Of a DNA stretch of 64,000 bases, positions 57,236 through 64,000 are shown piece by piece. Every line of letters begins with the position of its first letter. The stretch's first letter is position 1. The stretch is from contig JADYZU010000020.1 of NCBI GenBank assembly GCA_020852925.1, positions 124,001 to 188,000 of the forward strand, written 5' to 3'. Below the pieces are notes generated by a model. It was not told where the DNA came from. It searched no databases and saw nothing but the letters and a program-made list of their open reading frames with translations. A program made the translations under genes and the position numbers. Source of the stretch: Rubellimicrobium sp. (lineage in GTDB: Bacteria > Pseudomonadota > Alphaproteobacteria > Rhodobacterales > Rhodobacteraceae).

Positions 57236-59440
57236 ATGAGCATAGCCGATTTCGAGGGGGGCGCCGCCTGTCCGGGCTGTATCGCGGCCCCCGCGCGCGG
57301 CGGGGCGACGCGCGGTTCCGGCAGCGGCGCGGTCGAGACCGTCCTCGCGGTTCCCGGCGCCCATTGCGCGACCTGCATCACCACGCTCGAGGGCGGCCTC
57401 ATGGCGGGGGCCGACATTGCCGATGCGCGGGTGAACCTGTCGCTGCGCCGCCTGCGCATCCGCCATGACGGCACCGCCACGCCCGAGGATCTGATCGCAA
57501 GGGTGCAGTCGCTGGGATACGAGGCGTTGCCCCTCGACATGGTGGCGCTTTCCTCGACCGAGACCGACCGTCAGTCACGCGACCTGCTCATGCGTCTGGG
57601 CGTGGCGTTCTTTGCCATGATGAACATCATGCTTCTGTCGGTCGCGGTCTGGTCCGGGGCCGGGTCGGCCACGCGCGATCTGTTCCACATGGTTTCGGGC
57701 ATGATCGCCCTGCCCACGGTGGTGTTCTGCGGTCAGCCGTTCTTCCGTTCGGCCTGGGCCGGGCTCAGGGCGGGGCGGCTGGGGATGGATTTCCCGATCT
57801 CGCTTGCCATCGTCCTCGCGTCGTCGATTTCGGTCTACGAGACCTTTCACTCGGGCGAACACGCCTATTTCGACGCGGCGGTGATGCTGATCTTCTTCCT
57901 GCTTGGCGGGCGCTATCTTGATCACCGCACCCGTGCGGCGGCGCGCTCGGCGGCGCAGGAACTTGCCGCGCTCGAGGTGCCGCGAGCGATCCGGCTGACC
58001 GGCGGGGTCGAAGCGACGGTCGCGGTATCGGACCTGGCGCCCGGCGATCTGGTGATGATCCGCCCCGGCGCGCGCCTGCCGGTCGATGGCGTGGTCGAGA
58101 GTGGGGAAAGCGAACTCGACGCCTCGCTCCTGAGCGGCGAGACCCTGCCCCTTCCCGTCACTCCGGGCGCAAGGGTGAATGCCGGGGTGGTGAACCTGAC
58201 CGGGCCTCTTGTGGTGCGGGTGACGGCGGCCGGGCGCGATAGCTCGCTGGCACGGATGGCCGATCTGGTCGCCGTGGCCGAAGAGGCGCGCAACCGCTAC
58301 ACCAGCCTTGCCGACCGGGCCGCGCGCATCTATTCGCCGGCGGTTCATCTGCTTTCGTTCACGGCGTTCGGCGCCTGGATGTGGATCACCGGCGGCGACA
58401 TCCGCTTTGCCATCAACATCTCGGCCGCCGTCCTCATCATCACCTGCCCCTGTGCCCTTGGCCTTGCCGTGCCGGCGGTGGTGACGGCGGCTTCGGGGCG
58501 GCTCTATCGGCTTGGCCTGCTGATCAAGTCGGGCACCGCGCTTGAACGCATGGCCGAGGTCGATTGCGTGGTCTTTGACAAGACCGGCACCCTGACCATG
58601 GGCACGCCCGAACCAGTTGACATCGACCGTCACGATGCCGGCGATCTGGCCATTGCCGCCGCGCTGGCCGGGGGATCCGCGCATCCGCTGGCGCAGGCGC
58701 TGGCCGCCGCCGCCCGTGCCCGTGGCATCGCGCCCGCCACGGTTTCGGACCTGCGCGAAGTGCCGGGCCACGGGATCGAGGGCACGCTTGACGGCGTCCG
58801 CGTGCGGCTGGGCCGGGCCGGCTGGGTCGGGGTCGAACCGGGTGCCATGACGGCGACCTGGCTTGCCGTCGCGGGGCGGGCGCCGGTCGAATTCGCCTTT
58901 GCCGACCGGCTGCGCCCCGGTGCCGCGGAACTGGTCAGCACGCTTGGCGCGCGCGGGATTCCGGTGCATCTCGTCTCGGGCGACGTGCCGGCGCCGGTGG
59001 CCGATCTGGCAGGGCGCCTCGGGATCGCAAACTGGCAGGCGCAGGTCATGCCCGAGGGCAAGGCCGCCTTCGTCACCCGCCTTGCAGCCGAAGGGCGGCG
59101 GGTGCTCATGGTGGGGGACGGGCTGAACGATACGGCGGCACTCGCGGCGGCGCATGTCTCGATCTCGCCGGCGACCGCGCTCGATGCGGCGCGGGTGGCG
59201 TCGGATATCGTGCTCATGGGGCAGGACATCGCCCCCGTGGCCGAGGCCCTGACGGTCAGCCGTTCCGCCGTGCGCCGCATCGTCGAGAACTTTGCCATCT
59301 CGTTCGGCTACAACCTCATCGCGGTGCCGATCGCCCTGATCGGGATCGCCACCCCGCTTCATGCGGCGCTGGCAATGTCGCTTTCGTCCATCACGGTGAC
59401 GCTGAACGCGCTGCGCCTGACCCGGAAACGGCGGGCATGA
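57236..59440 (+). CDS. ccoI: Copper-translocating P1B-type ATPase CcoI (FixI)
   Basis: 734 residues. It delivers copper for cbb3 oxidase. An N-terminal CPGC segment and an HMA-like domain with AHCATC (about residue 42) are followed by eight membrane helices with the ion-binding ITCPCALGLAVP (CPC). The phosphorylation motif is FDKTGTLTMG, followed by GGSAHPLAQAL (HP motif) and MVGDGLNDTAAL. All ATPase elements are intact. It overlaps ccoS by 4 bp. Confidence 0.96.
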   Translation: MSIADFEGGAACPGCIAAPARGGATRGSGSGAVETVLAVPGAHCATCITTLEGGLMAGADIADARVNLSLRRLRIRHDGTATPEDLIARVQSLGYEALPLDMVALSSTETDRQSRDLLMRLGVAFFAMMNIMLLSVAVWSGAGSATRDLFHMVSGMIALPTVVFCGQPFFRSAWAGLRAGRLGMDFPISLAIVLASSISVYETFHSGEHAYFDAAVMLIFFLLGGRYLDHRTRAAARSAAQELAALEVPRAIRLTGGVEATVAVSDLAPGDLVMIRPGARLPVDGVVESGESELDASLLSGETLPLPVTPGARVNAGVVNLTGPLVVRVTAAGRDSSLARMADLVAVAEEARNRYTSLADRAARIYSPAVHLLSFTAFGAWMWITGGDIRFAINISAAVLIITCPCALGLAVPAVVTAASGRLYRLGLLIKSGTALERMAEVDCVVFDKTGTLTMGTPEPVDIDRHDAGDLAIAAALAGGSAHPLAQALAAAARARGIAPATVSDLREVPGHGIEGTLDGVRVRLGRAGWVGVEPGAMTATWLAVAGRAPVEFAFADRLRPGAAELVSTLGARGIPVHLVSGDVPAPVADLAGRLGIANWQAQVMPEGKAAFVTRLAAEGRRVLMVGDGLNDTAALAAAHVSISPATALDAARVASDIVLMGQDIAPVAEALTVSRSAVRRIVENFAISFGYNLIAVPIALIGIATPLHAALAMSLSSITVTLNALRLTRKRRA

Positions 59441-59595
59441 ACATCCTTGTCCTTCTCATCCCGATCTCGCTGTTCCTGGGCATCTTCGGGCTGGGTTTCT
59501 TCCTGTGGTCGATGAAGACCCGGCAGTATGACGACCCCGAGGGCGACGCCGCGCGCATCCTCGCCGATCGCTGGGACGATCATCCCGCGCCCTGA
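59437..59595 (+). CDS. ccoS: cbb3 oxidase maturation protein CcoS
   Basis: 52 residues, too short for the ORF track. It begins at the ATG overlapping the ccoI stop (ATGA) and ends at TGA 59593-59595. It has one hydrophobic helix (ILVLLIPISLFLGIFGLGFF), then the CcoS-typical LWSMKTRQYDDPEGDAARIL. It is required for cofactor insertion into CcoN in Rhodobacter. Position and sequence together make the call secure. Confidence 0.93.
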   Translation: MNILVLLIPISLFLGIFGLGFFLWSMKTRQYDDPEGDAARILADRWDDHPAP

Positions 59596-59702
59596 TCGCA
59601 CCCCTTGACGCGGCCCCTTGCCGAATCGGCTGACCGGGGGGATTCCTCGAACCTGCGCGGCGTTCCGGCCCGCGTGTCCGGCAGCGCCGAGAAAGGAACA
59701 CC

Positions 59703-60983
59703 ATGACCCGCATCACCGGCCTGCGCACCCTTGACGTGCGCTTCCCAACCAGCGCGCATCTGGACGGATCCGATGCGATGAACCCCGATCCCGATTATTC
59801 CGCCGCCTATGTCGTGCTGGAAACCGACGGCCCGCACGAGGGGCACGGCCTGACCTTCACCATCGGCCGCGGCAACGAGGTCTGCGTCGCCGCGATCCGC
59901 GCGATGCGGCATCTTGTGGTCGGGCTGGACCTGGACTGGATCACCGCCGACATGGGGCGGTTCTGGCGGCATGTCACCTCTGACAGCCAGTTGCGCTGGA
60001 TCGGGCCGGACAAGGGGGCGATCCATCTGGCGACCGGCGCCGTGGTCAATGCCGTCTGGGATCTCTGGGCACGGGTAGAGGGCAAGCCGGTCTGGCAGCT
60101 GGTGGCTGAAATGAGCCCGGCCGAACTCGTCCGGTGCATCGACTTCCGTTATCTGACCGATTGCATCACGCCGGAATGGGCGCTGGATTTCCTCACCCGG
60201 CAGGCCGAGGGCAAGGAGGACAGGATCGCCACGCTGCGGAGCGAGGGCTATCCCTGTTACACCACGTCGGCGGGTTGGCTGGGCTATGACGATGCCAAGC
60301 TGCGCCGCCTGTGCCGCGAGGCGGTCGATGCCGGTTTCCGCCACATCAAGATGAAGGTCGGCCGCGACCTTGAGGACGACATCCGCCGCCTGACCATCGC
60401 CCGCGACGAATGCGGTCCCGATGTGCGGCTGATGATCGACGCCAATCAGGTGTGGGAAGTGGATGAGGCCATCGACTGGGTGAACCGGCTGGCCTTCGTG
60501 AACCCCTGGTTCATCGAAGAGCCGACCTCGCCCGACGATATCGAGGGCCACCGCCGCATCCGCGAGGGCGTGGCCCCGGTCGAGGTCGCCACCGGCGAGA
60601 TGTGCCAGAACCGCATCATCTTCAAGCAGCTCATCATGCGCGGCGCCGTCGATGTGGTGCAGATCGACGCCTGCCGCATGGGCGGCCTGAACGAGGTGCT
60701 GGCCGTCATGCTCATGGCGGCGAAATACGGGCTCAAGGTCTGTCCGCATGCGGGCGGCGTGGGCCTGTGCGAATATGTGCAGCACATGTCGATGATCGAC
60801 TACCTGTGCATCTGTGGTACGCGCGAGGGGCGAGTGATCGAATATGTCGACCACCTGCACGAACATTTCCTTGATCCCTGCGTGATCGAGAACGCGGCCT
60901 ACATGCCGCCGGCCGCCCCCGGTTTTTCCGTCCGCATGAAAGAGGACAGCCTGCGCGACCACACTTTCCGCCCGCCCGCCTGA
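59703..60983 (+). CDS. L-fuconate dehydratase (enolase superfamily)
   Basis: 426 residues. Dehydrates L-fuconate to 2-keto-3-deoxy-L-fuconate. The N-terminus FPTSAHLDGSDAMNPDPDYSAAY is typical of the FucD/ENOSF1 group. Catalytic elements are the KxK motif HIKMKVGRD, metal ligands in MIDANQVW and WFIEEPTSPDD and VATGEMCQNR, and the His in VCPHAGGVGLCEYVQH. The ATG at 59703 has GAAAGGA upstream. The substrate is inferred from family resemblance. No other fucose-pathway gene is in the window. Confidence 0.88.
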   Translation: MTRITGLRTLDVRFPTSAHLDGSDAMNPDPDYSAAYVVLETDGPHEGHGLTFTIGRGNEVCVAAIRAMRHLVVGLDLDWITADMGRFWRHVTSDSQLRWIGPDKGAIHLATGAVVNAVWDLWARVEGKPVWQLVAEMSPAELVRCIDFRYLTDCITPEWALDFLTRQAEGKEDRIATLRSEGYPCYTTSAGWLGYDDAKLRRLCREAVDAGFRHIKMKVGRDLEDDIRRLTIARDECGPDVRLMIDANQVWEVDEAIDWVNRLAFVNPWFIEEPTSPDDIEGHRRIREGVAPVEVATGEMCQNRIIFKQLIMRGAVDVVQIDACRMGGLNEVLAVMLMAAKYGLKVCPHAGGVGLCEYVQHMSMIDYLCICGTREGRVIEYVDHLHEHFLDPCVIENAAYMPPAAPGFSVRMKEDSLRDHTFRPPA

Positions 60984-60992
60984 CCTCCGGTT

Positions 60993-61622
60993 TCAGGGGC
61001 GGATGAAGGCGGTCGTCAGCCGCGAACAGACCAGAAGCACCTTTGCCACCTCGTCGCCCAGGTTGACAAAGGCATGGCCCATCCGGCTGTCGAAATAGCA
61101 CGAATCCCCCGGATGCAGTTCGGCCGGGGCGTAGAATTCGGAATGGAATTCGATCCTGCCATTCAGGACATGGACGAATTCCTCTCCGGGATGAGAGGTC
61201 AGCCCCTTGAAATCGTGCACCGAGCGGGACTTGATCTCGACCAGGAGCGGAACAAATCGGCGATTGGCGATGTCGGCACAAAGCAGTTCATAGTCGTAAT
61301 GCTCGCTCTGGTAGGTCAGGGACTCGCCCCGGCGCGCGATCGACCTGCGGCCGTTCACCGGCTTGCCCACAGAGCCGGAAACAAGGTCGGCGATATCCAC
61401 CCCGAGTCCCTCGGACAGCGCAAGGATCGTGTCGTAGGTCGGGGACATCTGGCCGTTTTCGATCTTGGACAGGGTCGATGTCGCAAGGCCGCAGCGTTCG
61501 GCCAGATCGGCAAGCGTCAGCCCCGCCGTCTTGCGCAGGGTCCGGACCGTCAGGGAAATCGACCGGACCGGACGCCGGTCCGATTGCCGGGGAGAGGCGG
61601 CAGAGTCATCGAGCGCGCTCAT
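60993..61622 (-). CDS. XRE-family regulator with cupin domain
   Basis: 209 residues. An HTH_3 domain (about 24-82; VRTLRKTAGLTLADLAERCGLATSTLSKIENGQMSPT) precedes a cupin domain (about 125-200; HPGEEFVHVLNGRIEFHSEF and DSCYFDSRMGHAFVN). It converges with the L-fuconate dehydratase gene with 9 bp between the stops, so co-regulation is likely but not certain. It is distinct in sequence from the XRE-cupin protein at 27.4 kb. Confidence 0.88.
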   Translation of the reverse strand: MSALDDSAASPRQSDRRPVRSISLTVRTLRKTAGLTLADLAERCGLATSTLSKIENGQMSPTYDTILALSEGLGVDIADLVSGSVGKPVNGRRSIARRGESLTYQSEHYDYELLCADIANRRFVPLLVEIKSRSVHDFKGLTSHPGEEFVHVLNGRIEFHSEFYAPAELHPGDSCYFDSRMGHAFVNLGDEVAKVLLVCSRLTTAFIRP

Positions 61623-61663
61623 CTTCGCCCTCCCTTCCGGGCCGGACCCGGATACCTGTCGCG

Positions 61664-61740
61664 ATTATGGTCGCACCTTCCGGGCCTCGTATCAATTGCC
61701 CGATTCCGGAGGCCGGCACCGATTGCCGCTGCGTCAATTG
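61664..61740. promoter_or_regulatory. Candidate promoter and paired operator sites of the XRE-cupin regulator
   Basis: Two identical TCAATTG elements lie at 61692-61698 and 61734-61740, exactly 42 bp apart (about four helical turns). On the minus strand a CATAAT (-10-like) is at 61664-61669, 42 bp before the regulator ATG. The first TCAATTG overlaps a TTGATA with a rather long 20-bp spacing to this -10. A repressor could loop or bind both sites, but this is inference. Confidence 0.35.
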
Positions 61741-61808
61741 GCGCGAATGGCGTCATGGCCATTCCGGCCGGCCAGAAACCGTGCCGGCCGGCAATCGTTT
61801 CTGCCCGC

Positions 61809-62756
61809 TCAGATCGCGATGGCCGCACAACGGGGCAGGAGTGCCTCGGCATCCTCGCGCCGACACAGGCGGGTGCCGTCGGTCATGACCGCCGCACTTG
61901 CCGCCGCAACTCCGCGCGCCAGCGCCTGCGACAGATCCTCCTGCATCGCGAGGCCAAGGGTGAACCCGCCCACGAAACTGTCGCCGGCCCCGACCTTGGA
62001 GCGCACCGGCACCTCGGGCGCGCGCGCATGCAGGCGGCGGTCGTGCGTGGCCAGAACCGATCCCTCGCTGCCACGGGCGACAATGACGATCCGCGCCGCC
62101 CCCCGTTCGACCAGCGCGGCGGCAAAGGCCGCGCTCTCGCCCAGATCGCGCAGCGGGCGGCCGGCGATCTCGGCGGCCTCCTCTTCGTTCATGCGCAGCA
62201 CATGCGCCACGCCTTCATCCGAGGCGGCCATGATGTGCAGCGCCTTGCCCGAGGTATCGACCACCACATCGACCCCCCGTGCGTTCAGTCCGCGCGACAG
62301 ATCCAGCAGGACGCTGTCCGGCACCCCCGGCGGGATCGACCCCGAGATGACGGCAAGCCCGCCCGGTTCGGCCGCTGCGATGATCGAGGCGCTGGCCGCC
62401 GTGATGTCGAGGGCGTTCCACTCGGGCCCCGGCAGCATGAAGCGAAACTGGTCGCCGGTGCGCTGGTCGATCACCGACAGCGAGGACCGCGTTTCCCCGC
62501 GCGAGGGATGCACGATGAGATCAAGCCCGGCCTCGCGCATCAGTTTGGCCATGTGATCGCCGTTGTGGCCGCCCAGCACGACGAAGGTGCGCGATTCGCC
62601 GCCGAGGATCCGGATCGCCCGGCTCACGTTGATGCCGCCGCCGCCCGGATCCAGATGCGCCGGTTCGCAGCGCAGTTTCACGTTGGGTACGATGGCGCCG
62701 ACCTGCGTTCCCAGATCGAGCGCCGGGTTGAGAGTGACGGTAAGAATGTCGCGCAT
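61809..62756 (-). CDS. PfkB-family sugar-phosphate kinase (1-phosphofructokinase/6-phosphofructokinase II-like)
   Basis: 315 residues from the ATG at 62754-62756 (MRDILTVTLNPALDLG), preceded by AGGGGG; the ORF track start at 62786 is not needed. LTVTLNPALD and PGGGGINVSRAIRILGG form the first PfkB signature of the 1-PFK/LacC/PfkB subgroup. The second signature SKVGAGDSFVGGFTLGL includes the catalytic Asp. The subgroup phosphorylates fructose-1-P, fructose-6-P or tagatose-6-P. Its neighbours do not settle which; no PTS gene is in the window. Confidence 0.86.
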   Translation of the reverse strand: MRDILTVTLNPALDLGTQVGAIVPNVKLRCEPAHLDPGGGGINVSRAIRILGGESRTFVVLGGHNGDHMAKLMREAGLDLIVHPSRGETRSSLSVIDQRTGDQFRFMLPGPEWNALDITAASASIIAAAEPGGLAVISGSIPPGVPDSVLLDLSRGLNARGVDVVVDTSGKALHIMAASDEGVAHVLRMNEEEAAEIAGRPLRDLGESAAFAAALVERGAARIVIVARGSEGSVLATHDRRLHARAPEVPVRSKVGAGDSFVGGFTLGLAMQEDLSQALARGVAAASAAVMTDGTRLCRREDAEALLPRCAAIAI

Positions 62757-62848
62757 CGGTCGCCCCCTGATGATCGGCGCGACCATTGCCCCGCCTGCCC
62801 CCGGGATGCAACGGAAATGTTAGCGGTAGCAGCCCGGGCGCCCGCTGC

Positions 62849-63241
62849 CTAGTGCCACCACTGGTCGATCGAGGCGATATCGTCGTCGGACCAGCCGAAA
62901 TGATGCGCGAATTCATGAATCGTCACATGCGCGACCAGTTCCGCGATGGTGACGTTGCCACGCTCGGCCCATTCGTCAAGGATCGGCCGGCGGAACAGCC
63001 ATACGGTATCCGGCCCCTGCGGCACGTCCCAGTTCGATTTCTCGGTCAGCGGGATACCGTCATAGAGCCCGGTCAGTTCGAACGGCTCCATCTCCATCTC
63101 CTCGAGCACGGCATCATCGGCGAAATCGAGAACGCGGATGGCGACGGCGCGCGCGAGGTCGCGAAACGCGAGCGGCAGGTTCTCGATCGTCTGACGGGCG
63201 AGTTCCTCGATATCGTCGGCGGAGGGGGCGATGTGATCCAT
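62849..63241 (-). CDS. Small metallopeptidase-like protein (zincin, DUF1025 type)
   Basis: 130 residues from the ATG at 63239-63241 (MDHIAPSADDIEELAR); an ATG at 63248-63250 would add three residues. The zinc-binding HEFAHHFGWSDDDI (HExxH-x2-G-x2-D) sits near the C-terminus. Middle segments ELTGLYDGIPLTEKS and DTVWLFRRPILDEWA fit the family annotated as minimal MMP-like zincins. Peptidase activity is unproven. It is divergent from gltX. Confidence 0.85.
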   Translation of the reverse strand: MDHIAPSADDIEELARQTIENLPLAFRDLARAVAIRVLDFADDAVLEEMEMEPFELTGLYDGIPLTEKSNWDVPQGPDTVWLFRRPILDEWAERGNVTIAELVAHVTIHEFAHHFGWSDDDIASIDQWWH

Positions 63242-63317
63242 GGCGCCCATATGGACAAAACCGGGCCGCTGTGAAAGAGCCGTTGCGCCCGGCACGCCCG
63301 CGCCACGGAGATGCCCC

Positions 63318-64000
63318 ATGACCACGACCCGCTTTGCCCCCTCGCCCACCGGCTACATCCATATCGGCAACCTGCGCGCGGCGCTGTTCAACTATGCCAT
63401 CGCGCGACAGAACGGCGGCACCTTCATCCTGCGCATCGACGATACCGACCGCGAGCGTTCGAAAGAGGAATATGTCGAGGGGCTGAAGGACGATCTGACC
63501 TGGCTGGGCCTGACCTGGGACCGCATAGAACGGCAGTCGGCCCGGATCGACCGCTACGAATCCGCCCGGGCCCGGCTGATCGCCGAGGGCCGGATCTACG
63601 AATGTTTCGAGACCCCGACCGAGCTTGACCTCAAGCGCAAGAAACTGCTGAACATGGGGCGTCCGCCGGTCTATGACCGCGCCGCGCTCCTGCTTTCGCC
63701 CGAGGAGAAGGACCGCCTGCGCGCCGAACGTGGCAGCCACTGGCGATTCCGGCTCGATCATGAGCGGATCGAATGGCAGGACGGAATCCTGGGCGCGATC
63801 TCGATCGACGCGGCAAGTGTCTCGGATCCGGTGATCGTCAAGAACGACGGCCAGTATCTCTATTCCTTCGCCTCGGCCGTCGATGATGTCGAGATGGGCG
63901 TGACCGACATCGTGCGCGGCGCCGATCATGTCACCAACACCGCCACCCAGATCCAGATGATCGAGGCGCTGGGCGGCCGTCCGCCCCGTTTCGCGCATCA
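63318..64000 (+). CDS. gltX: Glutamyl-tRNA synthetase (5' part)
   Basis: The first 227 codons are present; the gene runs off the right edge. It starts MTTTRFAPSPTGYIHIGNLRAALFN, with the class I HIGH motif as HIGN. It continues with FILRIDDTDRERS and IVRGADHVTNTATQIQ. It charges tRNA-Glu (and often tRNA-Gln in alphaproteobacteria). The first-half zinc Cys motif of E. coli GltX is absent. The KMSKS loop is outside the window. The ATG has CGGAG upstream. Confidence 0.95.
   Translation, partial: MTTTRFAPSPTGYIHIGNLRAALFNYAIARQNGGTFILRIDDTDRERSKEEYVEGLKDDLTWLGLTWDRIERQSARIDRYESARARLIAEGRIYECFETPTELDLKRKKLLNMGRPPVYDRAALLLSPEEKDRLRAERGSHWRFRLDHERIEWQDGILGAISIDAASVSDPVIVKNDGQYLYSFASAVDDVEMGVTDIVRGADHVTNTATQIQMIEALGGRPPRFAH

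Overview
The window is a high-GC, densely coding stretch of a chromosome from an alphaproteobacterium, almost certainly Rhodobacteraceae (Rhodobacter, Paracoccus or Rhodovulum-like). The evidence is the gene order ubiE | mutM-rpsT-dnaA-dnaN-recF-gyrB, the hemN-fnrL-usp-ccoNOQP-ccoGHIS block, a DUF2794 gene, an Irr-type iron box at an mbfA gene, and a family-typical intergenic repeat. I find no IS element, phage, CRISPR array, rRNA or tRNA. Only one non-coding stretch exceeds 300 bases (1459-2101, upstream of dnaA). Many adjacent genes overlap by 4 bp, and I used these overlaps to choose starts.

Layout. 1-9 kb: DNA replication and repair core (ubiE 5' end, mutM, rpsT, dnaA, dnaN, recF, a LysE exporter, gyrB). 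9-12 kb: NAD salvage (pncA, pncB) and a nucleoside hydrolase. 12-18.3 kb, minus strand: phosphate uptake and its regulation (pstSCAB-phoU-phoB) behind a three-unit Pho box. 18.4-21.4 kb: 5-oxoprolinase pxpBCA and a small lipoprotein. 21.4-27.4 kb, minus strand: M24 peptidase and a hydantoinase/oxoprolinase operon (XRE-cupin regulator, GAF protein, HyuA, HyuB). 27.6-30.7 kb: ilvD and an MFS carrier. 30.7-35.5 kb, minus strand: alpha/beta hydrolase, then a tight operon (S-formylglutathione hydrolase, YaiI, EamA, HAD, ornithine-cyclodeaminase family). 35.5-37.9 kb: a palindromic repeat, mbfA under an Irr box, and glutathione-dependent formaldehyde dehydrogenase. 38-39.3 kb: four tandem small lipoproteins of the I78 inhibitor type. 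39.4-48.2 kb: DUF2794, NlpC/P60, M17 aminopeptidase, carbonic anhydrase, two MFS carriers, asd and matB. 48.3-59.6 kb: micro-aerobic respiration block (hemN, fnrL, universal stress protein, ccoNOQP, ccoGHIS) with two FNR boxes. 59.7-64 kb: L-fuconate dehydratase with its regulator, a PfkB-type sugar kinase, a small zincin and the 5' part of gltX.

How the parts fit. The best supported regulatory circuits are PhoB on pstS, FnrL on ccoN (and probably ccoG and usp), and Irr on mbfA. The formaldehyde pathway is split: adhC makes S-formylglutathione and fghA hydrolyses it, with mbfA between them. Two different machineries for cyclic amides or lactams (PxpABC and HyuAB) lie within 8 kb of each other.

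I do not see a wholly new multi-gene system. The items most worth a second look are the tandem I78-like lipoprotein cluster, the GAF protein inside the hydantoinase operon, the MFS carrier coupled to malonyl-CoA synthetase, the long palindromic copy of the dispersed repeat, and the paired CAATTG sites upstream of the L-fuconate regulator. Motif and family calls are from reading alone; no database search was run.
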